64,000 nt of DNA from Victivallales bacterium (GCA_016285345.1 JAEEQN010000008.1:23653-87652), one strand, 5' to 3'. Shown: positions 41,904 to 52,722, counted from the stretch's first letter. A program made the numbers and translations. Notes: generated from the letters alone by a model not told the origin.

Positions 41904-44557
41904 AGAACAGCAAGAGTACATTCGCCATTTACTGCGTCTTCGCGCTGGCCGTGATCGGCGTGTTCGTCGCGGCCATGTTCCCGCTGAAGCAGAGTGATTT
42001 CTACGAGACGTTCAACAAACTGCTCGCAAATCCCGCCGACCCGACCGTCCAGAAGGTGGTCGAGCGCGCGAAAGCCCTCCAGCAGGAAGACAAGATCAAA
42101 TATCTGTATCCCTCCACCGCCCTCGAAGCCGCGGCCCGCGAGATCAGGATGCCGTCCGAGGACGGTTCCGCCGCGTATTCCGTCGACCTCGTCCACTTCG
42201 TGAAGCCGAACATCGTGAAGGCGCAGAAGCTCCAGAACAACGGCGACGTGATCTCCCTGGTCCGCAAGAACGCTTCCGGCGCGATTCGCCTCGGCATCGA
42301 CCTCAACGGCGGCGCGGAGTTCCTCCTGCACCTCCAGGCCGACAAGGAGATGGACAGCTCGCAGTTCGATTCGTTCCGCGACAACGCCATCGAAACGCTC
42401 CGCAAGCGCCTGGAAGCGCAGAACTTCTTCGAAACGGAAATTTCTCCTGCCGGTCAGGATTTCGTCTCCGTGCGTGTCCCGTCCGTCAACTCCGATGACC
42501 GCGCCAACCTCGAAAAGCTGATCCTCCGTTCTGCGAAACTCGAATTCCGCCTCGTCCACCCGAACAACGACTCCGAGGTGCCGAAGTTCATGGCCTACCT
42601 CGCGCAGGGCGGCGATCCGGATTCCTATCCCGACACCCCGTCCGAGGCCGAATTCCTCGCCGAGGAACGCCGCGACGACCACAACAACCTGTACACGGAC
42701 TATACCCTTGTCGAGACGACCGTCCAGATGGAAGGCGACAACATCAAGGATTCCTACGTGACCATGAACGAGTTCGGCCAGCGCGAGATCCTGCTGTTCT
42801 TCAACACCGCGGGCACCGTGCAGTTCGGCGAAGTCACCGGCAAACACGTCGGCGAGCGCCTCGCCATCGTGCTCGACGGCCAGCTCTACTCCGCGCCGAC
42901 CCTGCTCTCCAAGATCGACGGCGGTACGGCGCGCATCACCGGCTCCTTCTCCCAGGACGAAGCCAAGAGCGTATCCGACGCCCTGAAGAGCGGCAGTCTG
43001 CCCTTCGTGATCACGATCGCGTCCCGTTCCGACATCGACGCCACGGTCGGTCAGGAGACCATCCGCAAGAGTATCTACAGCGGCATCCTCGGCACGGCCC
43101 TCGTGATGATCTTCATGCTCATCTACTACCGCCTCGCCGGCCTCGTCGCGAACATCTCCCTGCTCGTGAACACGGGCGTGCTGCTCGGCGCCATGGCGGC
43201 GTTCGACGTGACCCTGACGCTCCCCGGCATCGCCGGTATCATCCTCACCCTCGGCATGGCCGTCGACGCCAACGTCCTGATCTACGAACGCATCCGCGAG
43301 GAACAGGACGCGGGCAAGTCGCTCGAATACGCCGTGAAGACCGGTTTCGACCGCGCCTTCTCCGCCATCTTCGACTCGAACGTGACGACGCTCTTCACCG
43401 GCGCGATCCTCTACTGGCAGGGCACCGGCGCGATCAAGGGCTTCGCCATGACGCTCGTCATCGGCATCTTCACGACCATGTTCTCGGCGGTCTTCCTGTC
43501 CCGCCTGCTCTTCGAGTTCTTCCTGATGCTCCCGCTGAAGCTCAAGAAGATCAACATGATGATGTTCCTGCCGCATCCGCACTTCGACTTCATCAAGTTC
43601 CGTTTCGTCGGCTTCGGCATTTCCGCCTGCCTGATCCTCGTCTCGCTCGTTACTGTTTTCGTGCGTGGACGCGACGCCCTCAGCATCGACTTCACGGGCG
43701 GCACGCAGCTGATCGTCAGCTACGTCCCGAAAGACAAGACCATGGCGCAGATTCCCGCCACCGAGATCGAAAAGGTCCTGGAGAAGGAAGGCTACGACGC
43801 CAAGGCCACCTACAAGAAGATCACCGACGAGGAGAACGTCGATGGCCGCAGCGTGCTGGAGCTCGTCGTGCGTGACCGCGGCACCGGCAATGTCTCCCAG
43901 GAGAACGCCGACACGCTGATCCGGAAGCTCGACGAAGCGTATCCCGACGTGAAGCTCACCAAGCTCTCCGAGTCCACACTCGGCGCACTGATCGGCGCGG
44001 CGTTCACCAAGTCCGCCATCAAGGCACTCATCTGCGCCATGATCGGCATGATCATCTACATGGTCATCCGCTTCCAGTTCTCCTACTCCATCGCCGCGAA
44101 CATCGCTCTGATCCACGACGTGATCGTGGCAACCGGCCTGTACCTCCTCTTCGGCGGCCAGATCTCGCTGCAGGTGGTCGCTTCTCTGCTGACCCTGATC
44201 GGCTATTCGGTCAACGACACCATCGTGATCTTCGACCGTCAGCGCGAGAACCTCGCCACGCGCAAGGGCCTGACCTACTTCCAGATCGTCGACCTGAGCT
44301 TGAACCAGACGCTCGCCCGTACCATCCTGACCTCCGTCTGCGTCATGCTGGTCCTGATCTGCCAGTTGATCTTCGGCGGCGACGGCATCCGCGACTTCGT
44401 GGCGGTCATCCTGATCGGCAACGTGGCCGGCTGCTACTCCTCCATCTTCGTCTCCCCGATGATCACCGCCTACTGGCACAAGGAGGAGCGCAACATCTCC
44501 TCCAAAGGTCCGGAAGACGCGAAGAAGGACGACAACGGCGAAGCGGTCAAAGCCTGA
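41900..44557 (+). CDS. secDF: Fused SecD-SecF protein translocase subunit
   Basis: SecD GIDLNGGAEFLLHLQ...LGMAVDANVLIYERIREE and SecF FTGGTQLIVSY...GYSVNDTIVIFDRQREN in a single ORF; ATGA overlap with yajC. Confidence 0.96.
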   Translation: MKNSKSTFAIYCVFALAVIGVFVAAMFPLKQSDFYETFNKLLANPADPTVQKVVERAKALQQEDKIKYLYPSTALEAAAREIRMPSEDGSAAYSVDLVHFVKPNIVKAQKLQNNGDVISLVRKNASGAIRLGIDLNGGAEFLLHLQADKEMDSSQFDSFRDNAIETLRKRLEAQNFFETEISPAGQDFVSVRVPSVNSDDRANLEKLILRSAKLEFRLVHPNNDSEVPKFMAYLAQGGDPDSYPDTPSEAEFLAEERRDDHNNLYTDYTLVETTVQMEGDNIKDSYVTMNEFGQREILLFFNTAGTVQFGEVTGKHVGERLAIVLDGQLYSAPTLLSKIDGGTARITGSFSQDEAKSVSDALKSGSLPFVITIASRSDIDATVGQETIRKSIYSGILGTALVMIFMLIYYRLAGLVANISLLVNTGVLLGAMAAFDVTLTLPGIAGIILTLGMAVDANVLIYERIREEQDAGKSLEYAVKTGFDRAFSAIFDSNVTTLFTGAILYWQGTGAIKGFAMTLVIGIFTTMFSAVFLSRLLFEFFLMLPLKLKKINMMMFLPHPHFDFIKFRFVGFGISACLILVSLVTVFVRGRDALSIDFTGGTQLIVSYVPKDKTMAQIPATEIEKVLEKEGYDAKATYKKITDEENVDGRSVLELVVRDRGTGNVSQENADTLIRKLDEAYPDVKLTKLSESTLGALIGAAFTKSAIKALICAMIGMIIYMVIRFQFSYSIAANIALIHDVIVATGLYLLFGGQISLQVVASLLTLIGYSVNDTIVIFDRQRENLATRKGLTYFQIVDLSLNQTLARTILTSVCVMLVLICQLIFGGDGIRDFVAVILIGNVAGCYSSIFVSPMITAYWHKEERNISSKGPEDAKKDDNGEAVKA

Positions 44558-44580
44558 CCTTTCCCGAATCGATTCCGCAA

Positions 44581-44614
44581 GACGGCATGCCTTTCCGGTG
44601 TGCCGTCTTTTTTT
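44581..44614 (+). terminator. Rho-independent terminator after secDF
   Basis: GACGGCATGCCTTTCCGGTGTGCCGTC followed by TTTTTTT. Confidence 0.8.
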
Positions 44615-44635
44615 CGCGTTTTCGCGCGGGCGCGC

Positions 44636-44664
44636 TTGCATATCTTCATTTATAGGGGTATATT
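44636..44664 (+). promoter_or_regulatory. Sigma70-like promoter TTGCAT-N17-TATATT upstream of arnB
   Basis: Direct reading. Confidence 0.65.
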
Positions 44665-44707
44665 ATATAAATATTTATTGCAACTGTTCAAACAGGATAC
44701 CTTATTT

Positions 44708-45859
44708 ATGCGCGAAACATTTCTGCCTTTCTCCAAGCCCTCGATCCAGGAATGGGAGATCTCCGAGGTCGCCAATGTGCTGCGTTCCGGCTGGATCACC
44801 ACCGGCCCGAAGAACGCCGAATTCGAAAAGGCTTTCTGCGCCTGCACCGGCGCGAAATACGCGATTCCAATGACGTCCGAAACGTCCGTCATGCAGGTGC
44901 TGTTCCGCGCGCTCGGCCTGAAGCCCGGCGACGAGGTCATCACGCCCTCCATGACGTGGGTTTCCCTGCCGAACGTCGTTTCCCTGTACGGCGCGAAGCC
45001 GGTTTTCGTCGACTGCGACCGCGACACGCTCATGATTACGGCGGACGCGATCGAGGCGGCGATCACGCCGCGCACGAAGGCGATCGTCCCGGTCCATTTC
45101 GCGGGCGGCGTGCTGGAGCTCGACAAAATCCGCGCCGTCGCCGCCAAACACAACGTCGTGCTCATCGAGGACGCCGCGCACGCGCTCGGCGCCGAGTTCA
45201 AGGGCGAACGCATCGGCAAGCACGGGCACGTGATGTTCTCGTTCCATCCGATCAAAAACATCACCACGGGCGAGGGCGGCATGTTCGCCACGGACGATGC
45301 CGCGCTCGCCGACCGCGTCCGCAGCCTCAAGTTCCACGGCCTCGGCGTGGACGCCTACGACCGCCAGACCATGGGCCGTGCTCCGCAGGCACAGGTGGTC
45401 GAGCCCGGATTCAAGTTCAACATGCCGGACATGCAGGCGGTCCTGGGCATCACCCAGCTCACGCGCGTGGACCGCATGAACGCCGAACGCGGGCATCTCG
45501 CCGCGCTCTACCGCGAACGCCTCGCGGACATCCCCGAGCTGATCCCGCTGGCGCAGCCCGCGTACGAGTACAAGGATTCCTACCACCTGATGGTCGTGCG
45601 CCTGGACGTCGACAGGACCGGCATCACGCGCGACGACTTCATGTCCGAGCTCAAGAAGCGCAACATCGGCACCGGACTGCATTTCCGCTGCGTCCACGGC
45701 CAGAAATACTACCGCGAAGCCTGCCCCGTCCCGGCGGGCGCCCTGCCGAACACCGAGTGGAACAGCGAGCGCATCTTCTCGCTGCCGTTCTTCCCCGGCA
45801 TGTCCGACGCCGATGTCGACGACGTGATCAATACCTGCAAAGAGATTCTGGCGAAGTGA
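44708..45859 (+). CDS. arnB: UDP-4-amino-4-deoxy-L-arabinose aminotransferase (DegT/DnrJ/EryC1 family)
   Basis: FLPFSKPSIQEWEISEVANVLRSGWITTGPKNAEFEKAFC...FSFHPIKNITTGEGGMFAT; first gene of an arn-order cluster. Confidence 0.9.
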   Translation: MRETFLPFSKPSIQEWEISEVANVLRSGWITTGPKNAEFEKAFCACTGAKYAIPMTSETSVMQVLFRALGLKPGDEVITPSMTWVSLPNVVSLYGAKPVFVDCDRDTLMITADAIEAAITPRTKAIVPVHFAGGVLELDKIRAVAAKHNVVLIEDAAHALGAEFKGERIGKHGHVMFSFHPIKNITTGEGGMFATDDAALADRVRSLKFHGLGVDAYDRQTMGRAPQAQVVEPGFKFNMPDMQAVLGITQLTRVDRMNAERGHLAALYRERLADIPELIPLAQPAYEYKDSYHLMVVRLDVDRTGITRDDFMSELKKRNIGTGLHFRCVHGQKYYREACPVPAGALPNTEWNSERIFSLPFFPGMSDADVDDVINTCKEILAK

Positions 45860-45870
45860 GGTAAGACTGC

Positions 45871-48042
45871 ATGGCGGGCGGATTCGACATGATGCGGTTT
45901 CAGACGTGCAGCGACACGCTGATACCCTCGATTCGCAAAAATGCGAAGTGGATCACGTTCTGGGTCTTTGCCTGCTTCGTCCTTTTCCTCGGACTCGGCA
46001 TTTACCCCGCCATCCGCTCGGAAGCCCGCTGGTTCGAGGTCGTCCGCGAAATGCTCATGACCGGCGACTGGCTGCATCCGCGCATCAACGGCCAGCCGTA
46101 TTTCGACAAGCCGCTCGTCAGCTACTGGTTCGCCGCGGTCATTTCGAAGCTCGCGGGCGGACGTGTGACCGAGCTTTCCGTACGTCTCCCGAGCGCACTT
46201 TTTGCGCTGGCCGGGCTCGGCTGCATCATTTCCGTCGCCCGCAAGTTCTATTCGGAGCGCACGGCGTATCTGGCGGGCTGGATCCTGCTCAGCACGTATT
46301 CGTTCATCGTCTGGGGGCGCCTCGCCGAGGCCGACATGGAGCAGACGGTCTTCATCGTGATGGCCGTCACGATGTACCTGCACCACCGCGAAACGCCGTC
46401 CTTCTGGGCGTATTTCGCGTTCTGGGGCTGCTGTGCGGTCGGGGCGCAGACCAAGGGGCTGCCCGCGTTCGTCATCCCGCCCGCGCTGGCGGTGATCGAC
46501 TGCGTTGTCCGGAAATCGTTCCGGGTGCATCTGAACTGGAAATTCTTCCTTGCGCTGTTCCTTGGCGGCCTCTGCCTGTACGCCGTGCCGTTCGTGCTGG
46601 AGGCGCTGACCTCGGAGCATTACGGCGCGAGCGGGATCGTGCTGGTGTTCCGCGAGAACCTGATGCGCGTGTTCAATCCGTGGGACCACAACAAGGACCC
46701 GTTCTACATCTACTTCGAGTATCTGCCGATCCTGCTGATCCCGTGGACGCCCTTCTTCATCTTCGCGGTCATTGATTATGTCCACGGGCTCATCCGTGCC
46801 GTTGCGAAGCAAGGCACTGCTTCAGAGGAGGACTTGTCCTCCCGCAAGCCGTGCTCGAAGGACACGCTGTGGCTGTTCGCCTCGATGGTGTTCATCTTTA
46901 TCCTGTTTTCCGCCTCTCGGTCGCGCCGCCTGTACTACATTCTGCCGGCCGTGCCGTGGTGTGTGCTCTTCACGGCGGCGTGGTTCTCCGAAAGCGTGGA
47001 AAACTGGTCGTTCCTGCGGAAGCTCACCGACAAGTTCTTCCGTCTGGTGGACGTGCTGATCCCGTATGCCGCGGGAATTCTTGTGATTGTTTCCGTTGCG
47101 GCGTGGATAGCCGTGTCCTGCTTCGAACGGAAAATATTTGGGTCGGTCCAGGCAATCCGGGCGATGGATGATGAACGGGTGATTCTTTTGTTTGACCAGA
47201 GGACGATCGACCTGAAAATGATCCTGCTGACGCTCATGCCGTTCGCACTCATTGCCGGAATCGCCTGGCTGATCGTCTGGCGGCGTTCCCGGAAACAGCT
47301 CCTGCACGAAGGCGCCGAGGGGGCATTTGCGCCGTCCGCCGACCCGCTGAACCGCACGGTCCCGTTCGTGGCGGTCACGATGTTTGCCGTTTTCGCGCTC
47401 GTGATCCCCGTGCTCAGTTCGACGACGACCTTCGAGCCGACGGCGCCGTTCCTCCGCAAGCACGGCGACAACCTGAAAAACTATCAGGCCGCGATCCCGG
47501 GATTTTTCCCGGAGCGCACGGCGTTCTTCGGCGACTTCGGCGGCTCGGAGCTCACGTACTACATGGACCTTCAGAATCCGATCCCCCAGTTCTGGCTGGA
47601 GGGACGCGACGCCGCCAGCCGGACATTTTTCGAAGACACGACCGAGGTGTTCGGCCTGGACGAATTCCGCACGTTCCTGAACACGATCCGGGAGCAGGGC
47701 GGTGCGGTCATCACGCGCGGCGACTGTCTGGATGACCTGAAGGACGCCGAAGGCGGAAAGGAACTCTATGACATGCTGAACGACGAACGGGTGTTCGTCA
47801 TTGTGAAGTCGAACCTGAATCTTTTCCAGGAACAGCAGCTTAAAAGTCTCCGGGCGAAACCCGGCAGCCAGGATGATCCGAAGCTGATGAAGAAGATCAG
47901 AAAGCTGGAAGGCAAACGCGTCAACATTTTCTATCACATACCCGAATCCATCGCGCAACCCGCCGAAGCGGACGTCGTGGAGCAGTCCGACGATCCCCCA
48001 GACATCCACTTCGGCGGAACAGAAGGGACCATGCAACCATGA
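45871..48042 (+). CDS. arnT: Glycosyltransferase family 39, ArnT-like L-Ara4N transferase
   Basis: GIYPAIRSEARWFEVVREMLMTGDWLHPRINGQPYFDKPLVSYWFAAV...LAEADMEQTVFIVMAV; multi-TM; between arnB and arnC. Confidence 0.85.
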   Translation: MAGGFDMMRFQTCSDTLIPSIRKNAKWITFWVFACFVLFLGLGIYPAIRSEARWFEVVREMLMTGDWLHPRINGQPYFDKPLVSYWFAAVISKLAGGRVTELSVRLPSALFALAGLGCIISVARKFYSERTAYLAGWILLSTYSFIVWGRLAEADMEQTVFIVMAVTMYLHHRETPSFWAYFAFWGCCAVGAQTKGLPAFVIPPALAVIDCVVRKSFRVHLNWKFFLALFLGGLCLYAVPFVLEALTSEHYGASGIVLVFRENLMRVFNPWDHNKDPFYIYFEYLPILLIPWTPFFIFAVIDYVHGLIRAVAKQGTASEEDLSSRKPCSKDTLWLFASMVFIFILFSASRSRRLYYILPAVPWCVLFTAAWFSESVENWSFLRKLTDKFFRLVDVLIPYAAGILVIVSVAAWIAVSCFERKIFGSVQAIRAMDDERVILLFDQRTIDLKMILLTLMPFALIAGIAWLIVWRRSRKQLLHEGAEGAFAPSADPLNRTVPFVAVTMFAVFALVIPVLSSTTTFEPTAPFLRKHGDNLKNYQAAIPGFFPERTAFFGDFGGSELTYYMDLQNPIPQFWLEGRDAASRTFFEDTTEVFGLDEFRTFLNTIREQGGAVITRGDCLDDLKDAEGGKELYDMLNDERVFVIVKSNLNLFQEQQLKSLRAKPGSQDDPKLMKKIRKLEGKRVNIFYHIPESIAQPAEADVVEQSDDPPDIHFGGTEGTMQP
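46807..46842 (+). repeat. Dispersed hairpin element, copy D (decayed, inside arnT reading frame)
   Basis: AAGCAAGGCACTGCTTCAGAGGAGGACTTGTCCTCC; shares GGCACTGC..CAG.GGAGG with copy B and GGAGGACTTGTCCTCC with copies A/C. Confidence 0.7.
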
Positions 48043-49007
48043 CAACGCCCGAAATCGAACTTTCCCTCGTCATTCCGGTCTACAACGAGGAGGAAAATCT
48101 GACCGAGCTCATCGCCCGCACGACCGCGGCCTGCGACAAGCTGGACTGCACGACCGAGATCATCCTCGTGGACGACGGCAGCGCCGACCGCAGCATGGAA
48201 ATGATCATCGAGGCGTCGCAGAAGGACCCGCGCATCGTGGGCGTGATCCTGACCTCGAACTTCGGCCAGCACGCCGCCGTGACCGCCGGATTCCAGACCT
48301 CCCGCGGCAAGTATGTCGTCACGCTCGACGCCGACCTGCAGAACCCGCCGGAGGAGATCCATAAGCTCCTGGAAAAATTGCGTGAGGGCTACGACGTCGT
48401 CGGCTCCATCCGCGAAAACCGCCAGGACACGCTGTTCCGCAAGGTCGGCTCGAAAATGGTCAACCTCATGGTCCGCAAGCTCTGCAACGGCAAGACCATG
48501 ACCGACTACGGCTGCATGCTCCGCGGCTACAGCCGGAACGTCGTGAACGCGGTCCTGCTGTGCCGCGAGAACGGCAAGTTCATCCCGATGCTCGCCATGA
48601 CCTACGCGCGCAAGTCGGTCGAGGTGCATGTGAAGCACGCCGAACGCGCCGCGGGCGAGTCCAAGTACAGTGTGATGAAGCTCATCGCGCTCCAGTACGA
48701 CCTGCTGACCGGCACCAGCACGTTCCCCCTGCGCCTGCTGACCTTTTTCGGGTTCGGCGTCGGCGTGTTCGGCGTGCTGTTCGGTCTCTACGTCTTCATC
48801 CGTTCCCAGATCGACAAGGACTGGGGCGCGTTCGGCACGTTCGCGATGTTCGCGGTCGTCTTCGTGCTCATCGGCGGACAGTTCGCGTCCATGGGGCTTC
48901 TGGGCGAGTACATCGGCAAGATCCATCTGAACTCGCGCGCCCGCCCTCAATTCTTCATCGAATCAATTCATCGCAAAAACAATACCCAACCCAAAGAACA
49001 GGAGTGA
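48039..49007 (+). CDS. arnC: Undecaprenyl-phosphate 4-deoxy-4-formamido-L-arabinose transferase
   Basis: LSLVIPVYNEEENLTELIARTTAAC...DADLQNPPEEI...two C-terminal TMs; ATGA overlap with arnT. Confidence 0.9.
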   Translation: MTTPEIELSLVIPVYNEEENLTELIARTTAACDKLDCTTEIILVDDGSADRSMEMIIEASQKDPRIVGVILTSNFGQHAAVTAGFQTSRGKYVVTLDADLQNPPEEIHKLLEKLREGYDVVGSIRENRQDTLFRKVGSKMVNLMVRKLCNGKTMTDYGCMLRGYSRNVVNAVLLCRENGKFIPMLAMTYARKSVEVHVKHAERAAGESKYSVMKLIALQYDLLTGTSTFPLRLLTFFGFGVGVFGVLFGLYVFIRSQIDKDWGAFGTFAMFAVVFVLIGGQFASMGLLGEYIGKIHLNSRARPQFFIESIHRKNNTQPKEQE

Positions 49008-49013
49008 CACCGC

Positions 49014-51005
49014 ATGAAAGCTGTCGTCTTCGCTTACAACAACATCGGATGCATCGGCATCGAACAGCTCGTCAAGGCCGGCGTGACCATTCAGGCCGTC
49101 TTCACCCACGCCGACGATCCCAACGAAAACCTCTGGTTCCGTTCCGTCGCCGAAACCGCCGCCGCCCTCGGCATCCCGGTCTTTGCGCCCGAGGACGTCA
49201 ACCACCCGCTCTGGGCCGGACGCATCAAAAAGATGGCCCCCGACTTCATCTTCTCGTTCTACTACCGCAAGGTCATCGGCAAGGATATCCTCGCCATCCC
49301 GAAGAAGGACGCGTTCAACCTCCACGGCTCGCTCCTCCCGAAATACCGCGGCTGCGCCCCGCTGAACTGGGCCGTGATCAACGGCGAGAAGGAATCGGGC
49401 GTGACGCTCCACAAGATGACCGCGAAGGTCGACGCCGGCGACATCGTGGCGCAGGAGAAGTTCGCGATCGCGGATTCCGATACCGCGAAGGACGCGCATC
49501 TGAAGGCCGCCGCCGCCGCTGAAAAACTGCTCAGGAAAGTCCTGCCCTCCGTGCTCGCGGGCAAGGCGAAAGCCAAAAAGCAGGATGAGGAACAGGCGAC
49601 GTACTTCGGACACCGCTGCCCCGCCGACGGGCTCATCGACTGGACGAAGGATGCCGTTGCGGTCCGCAACCTCGTGCGCGGCGTGACCCGTCCCTTCCCC
49701 GGCGCGTTCACGTTCATCGCCGCTCAGAAATACTTCATCTGGGACGTCACCGTCGTGCCGCTGAAGAAGAAAGCCCCGGCCGGCACCATCGTCTCCGTCG
49801 CCCCGTTCGTGATCGCCTGCGGCAAGGACGCCGTGCAGGTGAACTTCGCGCAGAAGGACGGCGGCCTGTACACGACCGGCGAACAGCTCGCCGCGGACAG
49901 CCGTTTCACCCCGAAGATGGTCCTGACCAATTCCCCGGTCGTCGGCCCGAAACGCAAGAAAAGCGTGCTGATCCTGGGCGTGAACGGCTTCATCGGCAGC
50001 GCAATCAGCCAGCGCCTGCTGGACGACGGCAACTACGAGGTGTACGGCATGGACCTCCGCAGCGGATACATCACCGACCTGCTGTCCCATCCCGATTTCC
50101 ACTTCTTCGAGGGCGACGTGCAGATCAACCACGAGTGGATCGAATACCACGTCCGGAAGTGCGACGTGGTCCTGCCGCTGGTCGCCATCGCCACCCCGAT
50201 CGAGTACACGCGCAATCCGCTTCGCGTCTTCGAGCTCGACTTCGAGGAGAACCTGAAGATCGTCCGCTACTGCGCCAAGTACAACAAGCGCATCATCTTC
50301 CCCTCCACGTCCGAAGTCTACGCCATGTGCGACGACGAGAACTTCGACGAGGACAATTCCCGCCTCATCCTCGGCCCGATCCGCATGCAGCGCTGGATCT
50401 ACTCCTGCAGCAAGCAGATGCTCGACCGCGTGATCTGGGCTTACGGCGCGTCCCGCGGCCTCAAGTTTACGCTCTTCCGCCCGTTCAACTGGATGGGCCC
50501 GAAGCTCGACTCGCTCTCCTCCGCCCGCATCGGCAGCTCCCGCGCCATCACCCAGCTCATCCTGAACCTGGTCCAGGGCAACCCGATCCTGCTCATCGAC
50601 GGCGGCGCGCAGAAACGCTGCTTCACGCACGTGACCGACGGCATCGAGTGCCTCTTCCGCATCATCGAGAACAAGGACGGCCTCTGCGACGGCAAGATCA
50701 TCAATATCGGCAATCCCGATAACGAAGCCAGCATCAAGGAGCTCGCCGAAATCCTCGTCGAACTCTTCAACGAGCATCCGCTCCGCAAGAAATTCCCGCC
50801 GTTCGCCGGCTGCAAGGAAGTCGAAAGCGGCACCTTCTACGGCGCGGGCTATCAGGACTGCCAGCACCGCAAGCCCAGCATTCGCAACGCCATGAAGTAC
50901 TGCGGCTGGAAGCCCGTCGTGCCCCTGCGCGAATCCATCCGCCAGACGCTTGATTTCTTCCTCCAGCAGGCCATCTCCTCCGGCGAGTTCGGGATCAAGA
51001 AATGA
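49014..51005 (+). CDS. arnA: Bifunctional UDP-4-amino-4-deoxy-L-arabinose formyltransferase/UDP-glucuronate decarboxylase
   Basis: [67 protein letters not shown] half [30 protein letters not shown]. Confidence 0.96.
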   Translation: MKAVVFAYNNIGCIGIEQLVKAGVTIQAVFTHADDPNENLWFRSVAETAAALGIPVFAPEDVNHPLWAGRIKKMAPDFIFSFYYRKVIGKDILAIPKKDAFNLHGSLLPKYRGCAPLNWAVINGEKESGVTLHKMTAKVDAGDIVAQEKFAIADSDTAKDAHLKAAAAAEKLLRKVLPSVLAGKAKAKKQDEEQATYFGHRCPADGLIDWTKDAVAVRNLVRGVTRPFPGAFTFIAAQKYFIWDVTVVPLKKKAPAGTIVSVAPFVIACGKDAVQVNFAQKDGGLYTTGEQLAADSRFTPKMVLTNSPVVGPKRKKSVLILGVNGFIGSAISQRLLDDGNYEVYGMDLRSGYITDLLSHPDFHFFEGDVQINHEWIEYHVRKCDVVLPLVAIATPIEYTRNPLRVFELDFEENLKIVRYCAKYNKRIIFPSTSEVYAMCDDENFDEDNSRLILGPIRMQRWIYSCSKQMLDRVIWAYGASRGLKFTLFRPFNWMGPKLDSLSSARIGSSRAITQLILNLVQGNPILLIDGGAQKRCFTHVTDGIECLFRIIENKDGLCDGKIINIGNPDNEASIKELAEILVELFNEHPLRKKFPPFAGCKEVESGTFYGAGYQDCQHRKPSIRNAMKYCGWKPVVPLRESIRQTLDFFLQQAISSGEFGIKK

Positions 51006-51889
51006 AGATCGCCATCCGCGTAGACGTCGATACGTTCCGCGGCACGCGCAGGGGGGTGCCGTCCCTCCTGCGCACGATGGACCGCCACGGCGTCCGCGCG
51101 GCGTATTTCTTCTCGGTCGGCCCGGACAACATGGGACGCAACCTGTGGCGTCTGCTGAAGCCGACCTTCCTGTTCAAGATGCTCCGCACGAACGCCCCCG
51201 GGCTGTACGGCATGGACATCCTCCTCATGGGGACGGCATGGCCCGGTCCGGCGATCGGACGGCGCAACGAACAGGTGTTGCGCGACTGCGCCGCTGCCGG
51301 GCATGAGATCGGGCTTCACGCCTGGGACCACTGCAAGTGGCAGAACCGCATCGCGTCGTTCCCGCCCGAACTGATCCTGAAGCATCTGCGCCTCGCGTAC
51401 GGCGAGATCGAACGCATCACCGGCAAGCCGCCCGTCTGCTCTGCCTCCCCCGGCTGGAAGACCACCGACGCCGTGCTGACTGCCAAGGAGACGTTCCGGT
51501 TCCGTTACAACAGCGACTGCCGCGGCAGCTCGATTTTTCGTCCGGTCGTGGACGGCAAACAGCTCGAAACGCCGCAGATCCCGCTCAACATGCCGACCTA
51601 CGACGAACTGCTCGGCCGCGACGGCGTCACGCGCGAGAACTACAACGAACGCCTCCTCGCCACCGCCTCGCCCGACGGCATGAACCTGCTGACCATCCAC
51701 GCCGAGGCCGAGGGCGGCATCTGCGCCGACCTCTTCGACGATTTCCTGAGCATGGCGAAGGCGCGCGGGATCGAGTTCTGCGCGCCGGGCGACCTGCTCC
51801 CGCAAGACGTCTCTACCATTCCGTCCGGCTCCATCCGTTCCGGCGTGCTCCCCGGTCGCGAAGGCTGGATGGCGCTGCAATCCGAATAA
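51002..51889 (+). CDS. arnD: 4-deoxy-4-formamido-L-arabinose-phosphoundecaprenol deformylase
   Basis: [52 protein letters not shown]...[19 protein letters not shown] overlap with arnA. Confidence 0.95.
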   Translation: MKIAIRVDVDTFRGTRRGVPSLLRTMDRHGVRAAYFFSVGPDNMGRNLWRLLKPTFLFKMLRTNAPGLYGMDILLMGTAWPGPAIGRRNEQVLRDCAAAGHEIGLHAWDHCKWQNRIASFPPELILKHLRLAYGEIERITGKPPVCSASPGWKTTDAVLTAKETFRFRYNSDCRGSSIFRPVVDGKQLETPQIPLNMPTYDELLGRDGVTRENYNERLLATASPDGMNLLTIHAEAEGGICADLFDDFLSMAKARGIEFCAPGDLLPQDVSTIPSGSIRSGVLPGREGWMALQSE

Positions 51890-51909
51890 ACCGCGTTCCG
51901 GAGGCCATT

Positions 51910-52542
51910 GTGGGCGGTTCAGCGCAATATACGGTCATCCTGGCGAACGGCAGTTTTCCCCGCCGCAAATGCCTGCTGGAGACGCTTCGCTCCGCCGCAC
52001 GGATCGTCTGTTGCGACGGCGCCGCGTCCGCGCTGCTTCGCGCCGGACTGGAGCCCGACCTTGTCGTCGGCGACTTGGACAGCCTCGAACCGGCCTTGAA
52101 GAAACGCTTCGGGAAGCGTCTCGTCCATGAATCCGAACAGGAGACGAATGACCTCTCGAAGGCGTTCCGGGCGTGCATGGCGCACGGCTGGCGCGACATC
52201 GTGATCCTCGGGGCAGGGGGCCGCCGCGAAGACCATCTGCTCGGCAACGCGTCCCTGCTCCCGATGTTCGCCGCCGCCGGTGCCGCCATCCGCATGGAGA
52301 CCGATTACGGCACGTTCCTGCCCGTCCTGAAATCCGCCTCCTTCCGCCGTCCGGTCGGCACGAAGGTCTCGATTTTCAGTTTCCACCCGGAAATGCCGGT
52401 CACGGCGACCGGGCTGGTGTATCCGCTCGACAAGCTCCGCCTGCCCTTCTGGTGGTGCGGCACGCTGAACGAGACGAACGCGCCGGAGTTCTCGCTCACG
52501 TTCGACGGACGTGCGCCGCTGCTGCTGTATTTCCCGCGCTGA
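51910..52542 (+). CDS. thiN: Thiamine pyrophosphokinase
   Basis: IVCCDGAASALLRAGLEPDLVVGDLDSLEPAL...QETNDLSKAFRACMAHGWRDIVILGAGGRREDHLLGN; GTG start at 51910 with upstream GGAGG. Confidence 0.88.
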   Translation: MGGSAQYTVILANGSFPRRKCLLETLRSAARIVCCDGAASALLRAGLEPDLVVGDLDSLEPALKKRFGKRLVHESEQETNDLSKAFRACMAHGWRDIVILGAGGRREDHLLGNASLLPMFAAAGAAIRMETDYGTFLPVLKSASFRRPVGTKVSIFSFHPEMPVTATGLVYPLDKLRLPFWWCGTLNETNAPEFSLTFDGRAPLLLYFPR

Positions 52543-52578
52543 TTCTGCGTTTTTTTCCGTTTTTTTTGGAATTCCGTC

Positions 52579-52606
52579 TTGACTTTCCGCGAATCGATGG
52601 TATAGT
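52579..52606 (+). promoter_or_regulatory. Sigma70-like promoter TTGACT-N16-TATAGT upstream of tRNA-Val
   Basis: Direct reading. Confidence 0.65.
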
Positions 52607-52631
52607 AAATATCATTCTCAATTTGAATTGA

Positions 52632-52708
52632 GGGCGTATAGCTCAGTTGGTTAGAGCGCCACGTTGACATCGTGGAGGTCGTAGATTCGAGTTCTACTAC
52701 GCCCACCA
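52632..52708 (+). tRNA. tRNA-Val (anticodon GAC)
   Basis: GGGCGTA...TACGCCC acceptor, CCACG-TTGACAT-CGTGG anticodon arm, ATTCGAGT T-loop, encoded CCA. Confidence 0.94.
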
Positions 52709-52722
52709 TTTTGCACCAAGCT

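Noticed and set aside
41408-44641. 1077-aa minus-strand ORF opposite yajC-secDF
   Set aside because: Striking length, but the translation is compositionally biased and mirrors secDF codon usage; no start context or domain.
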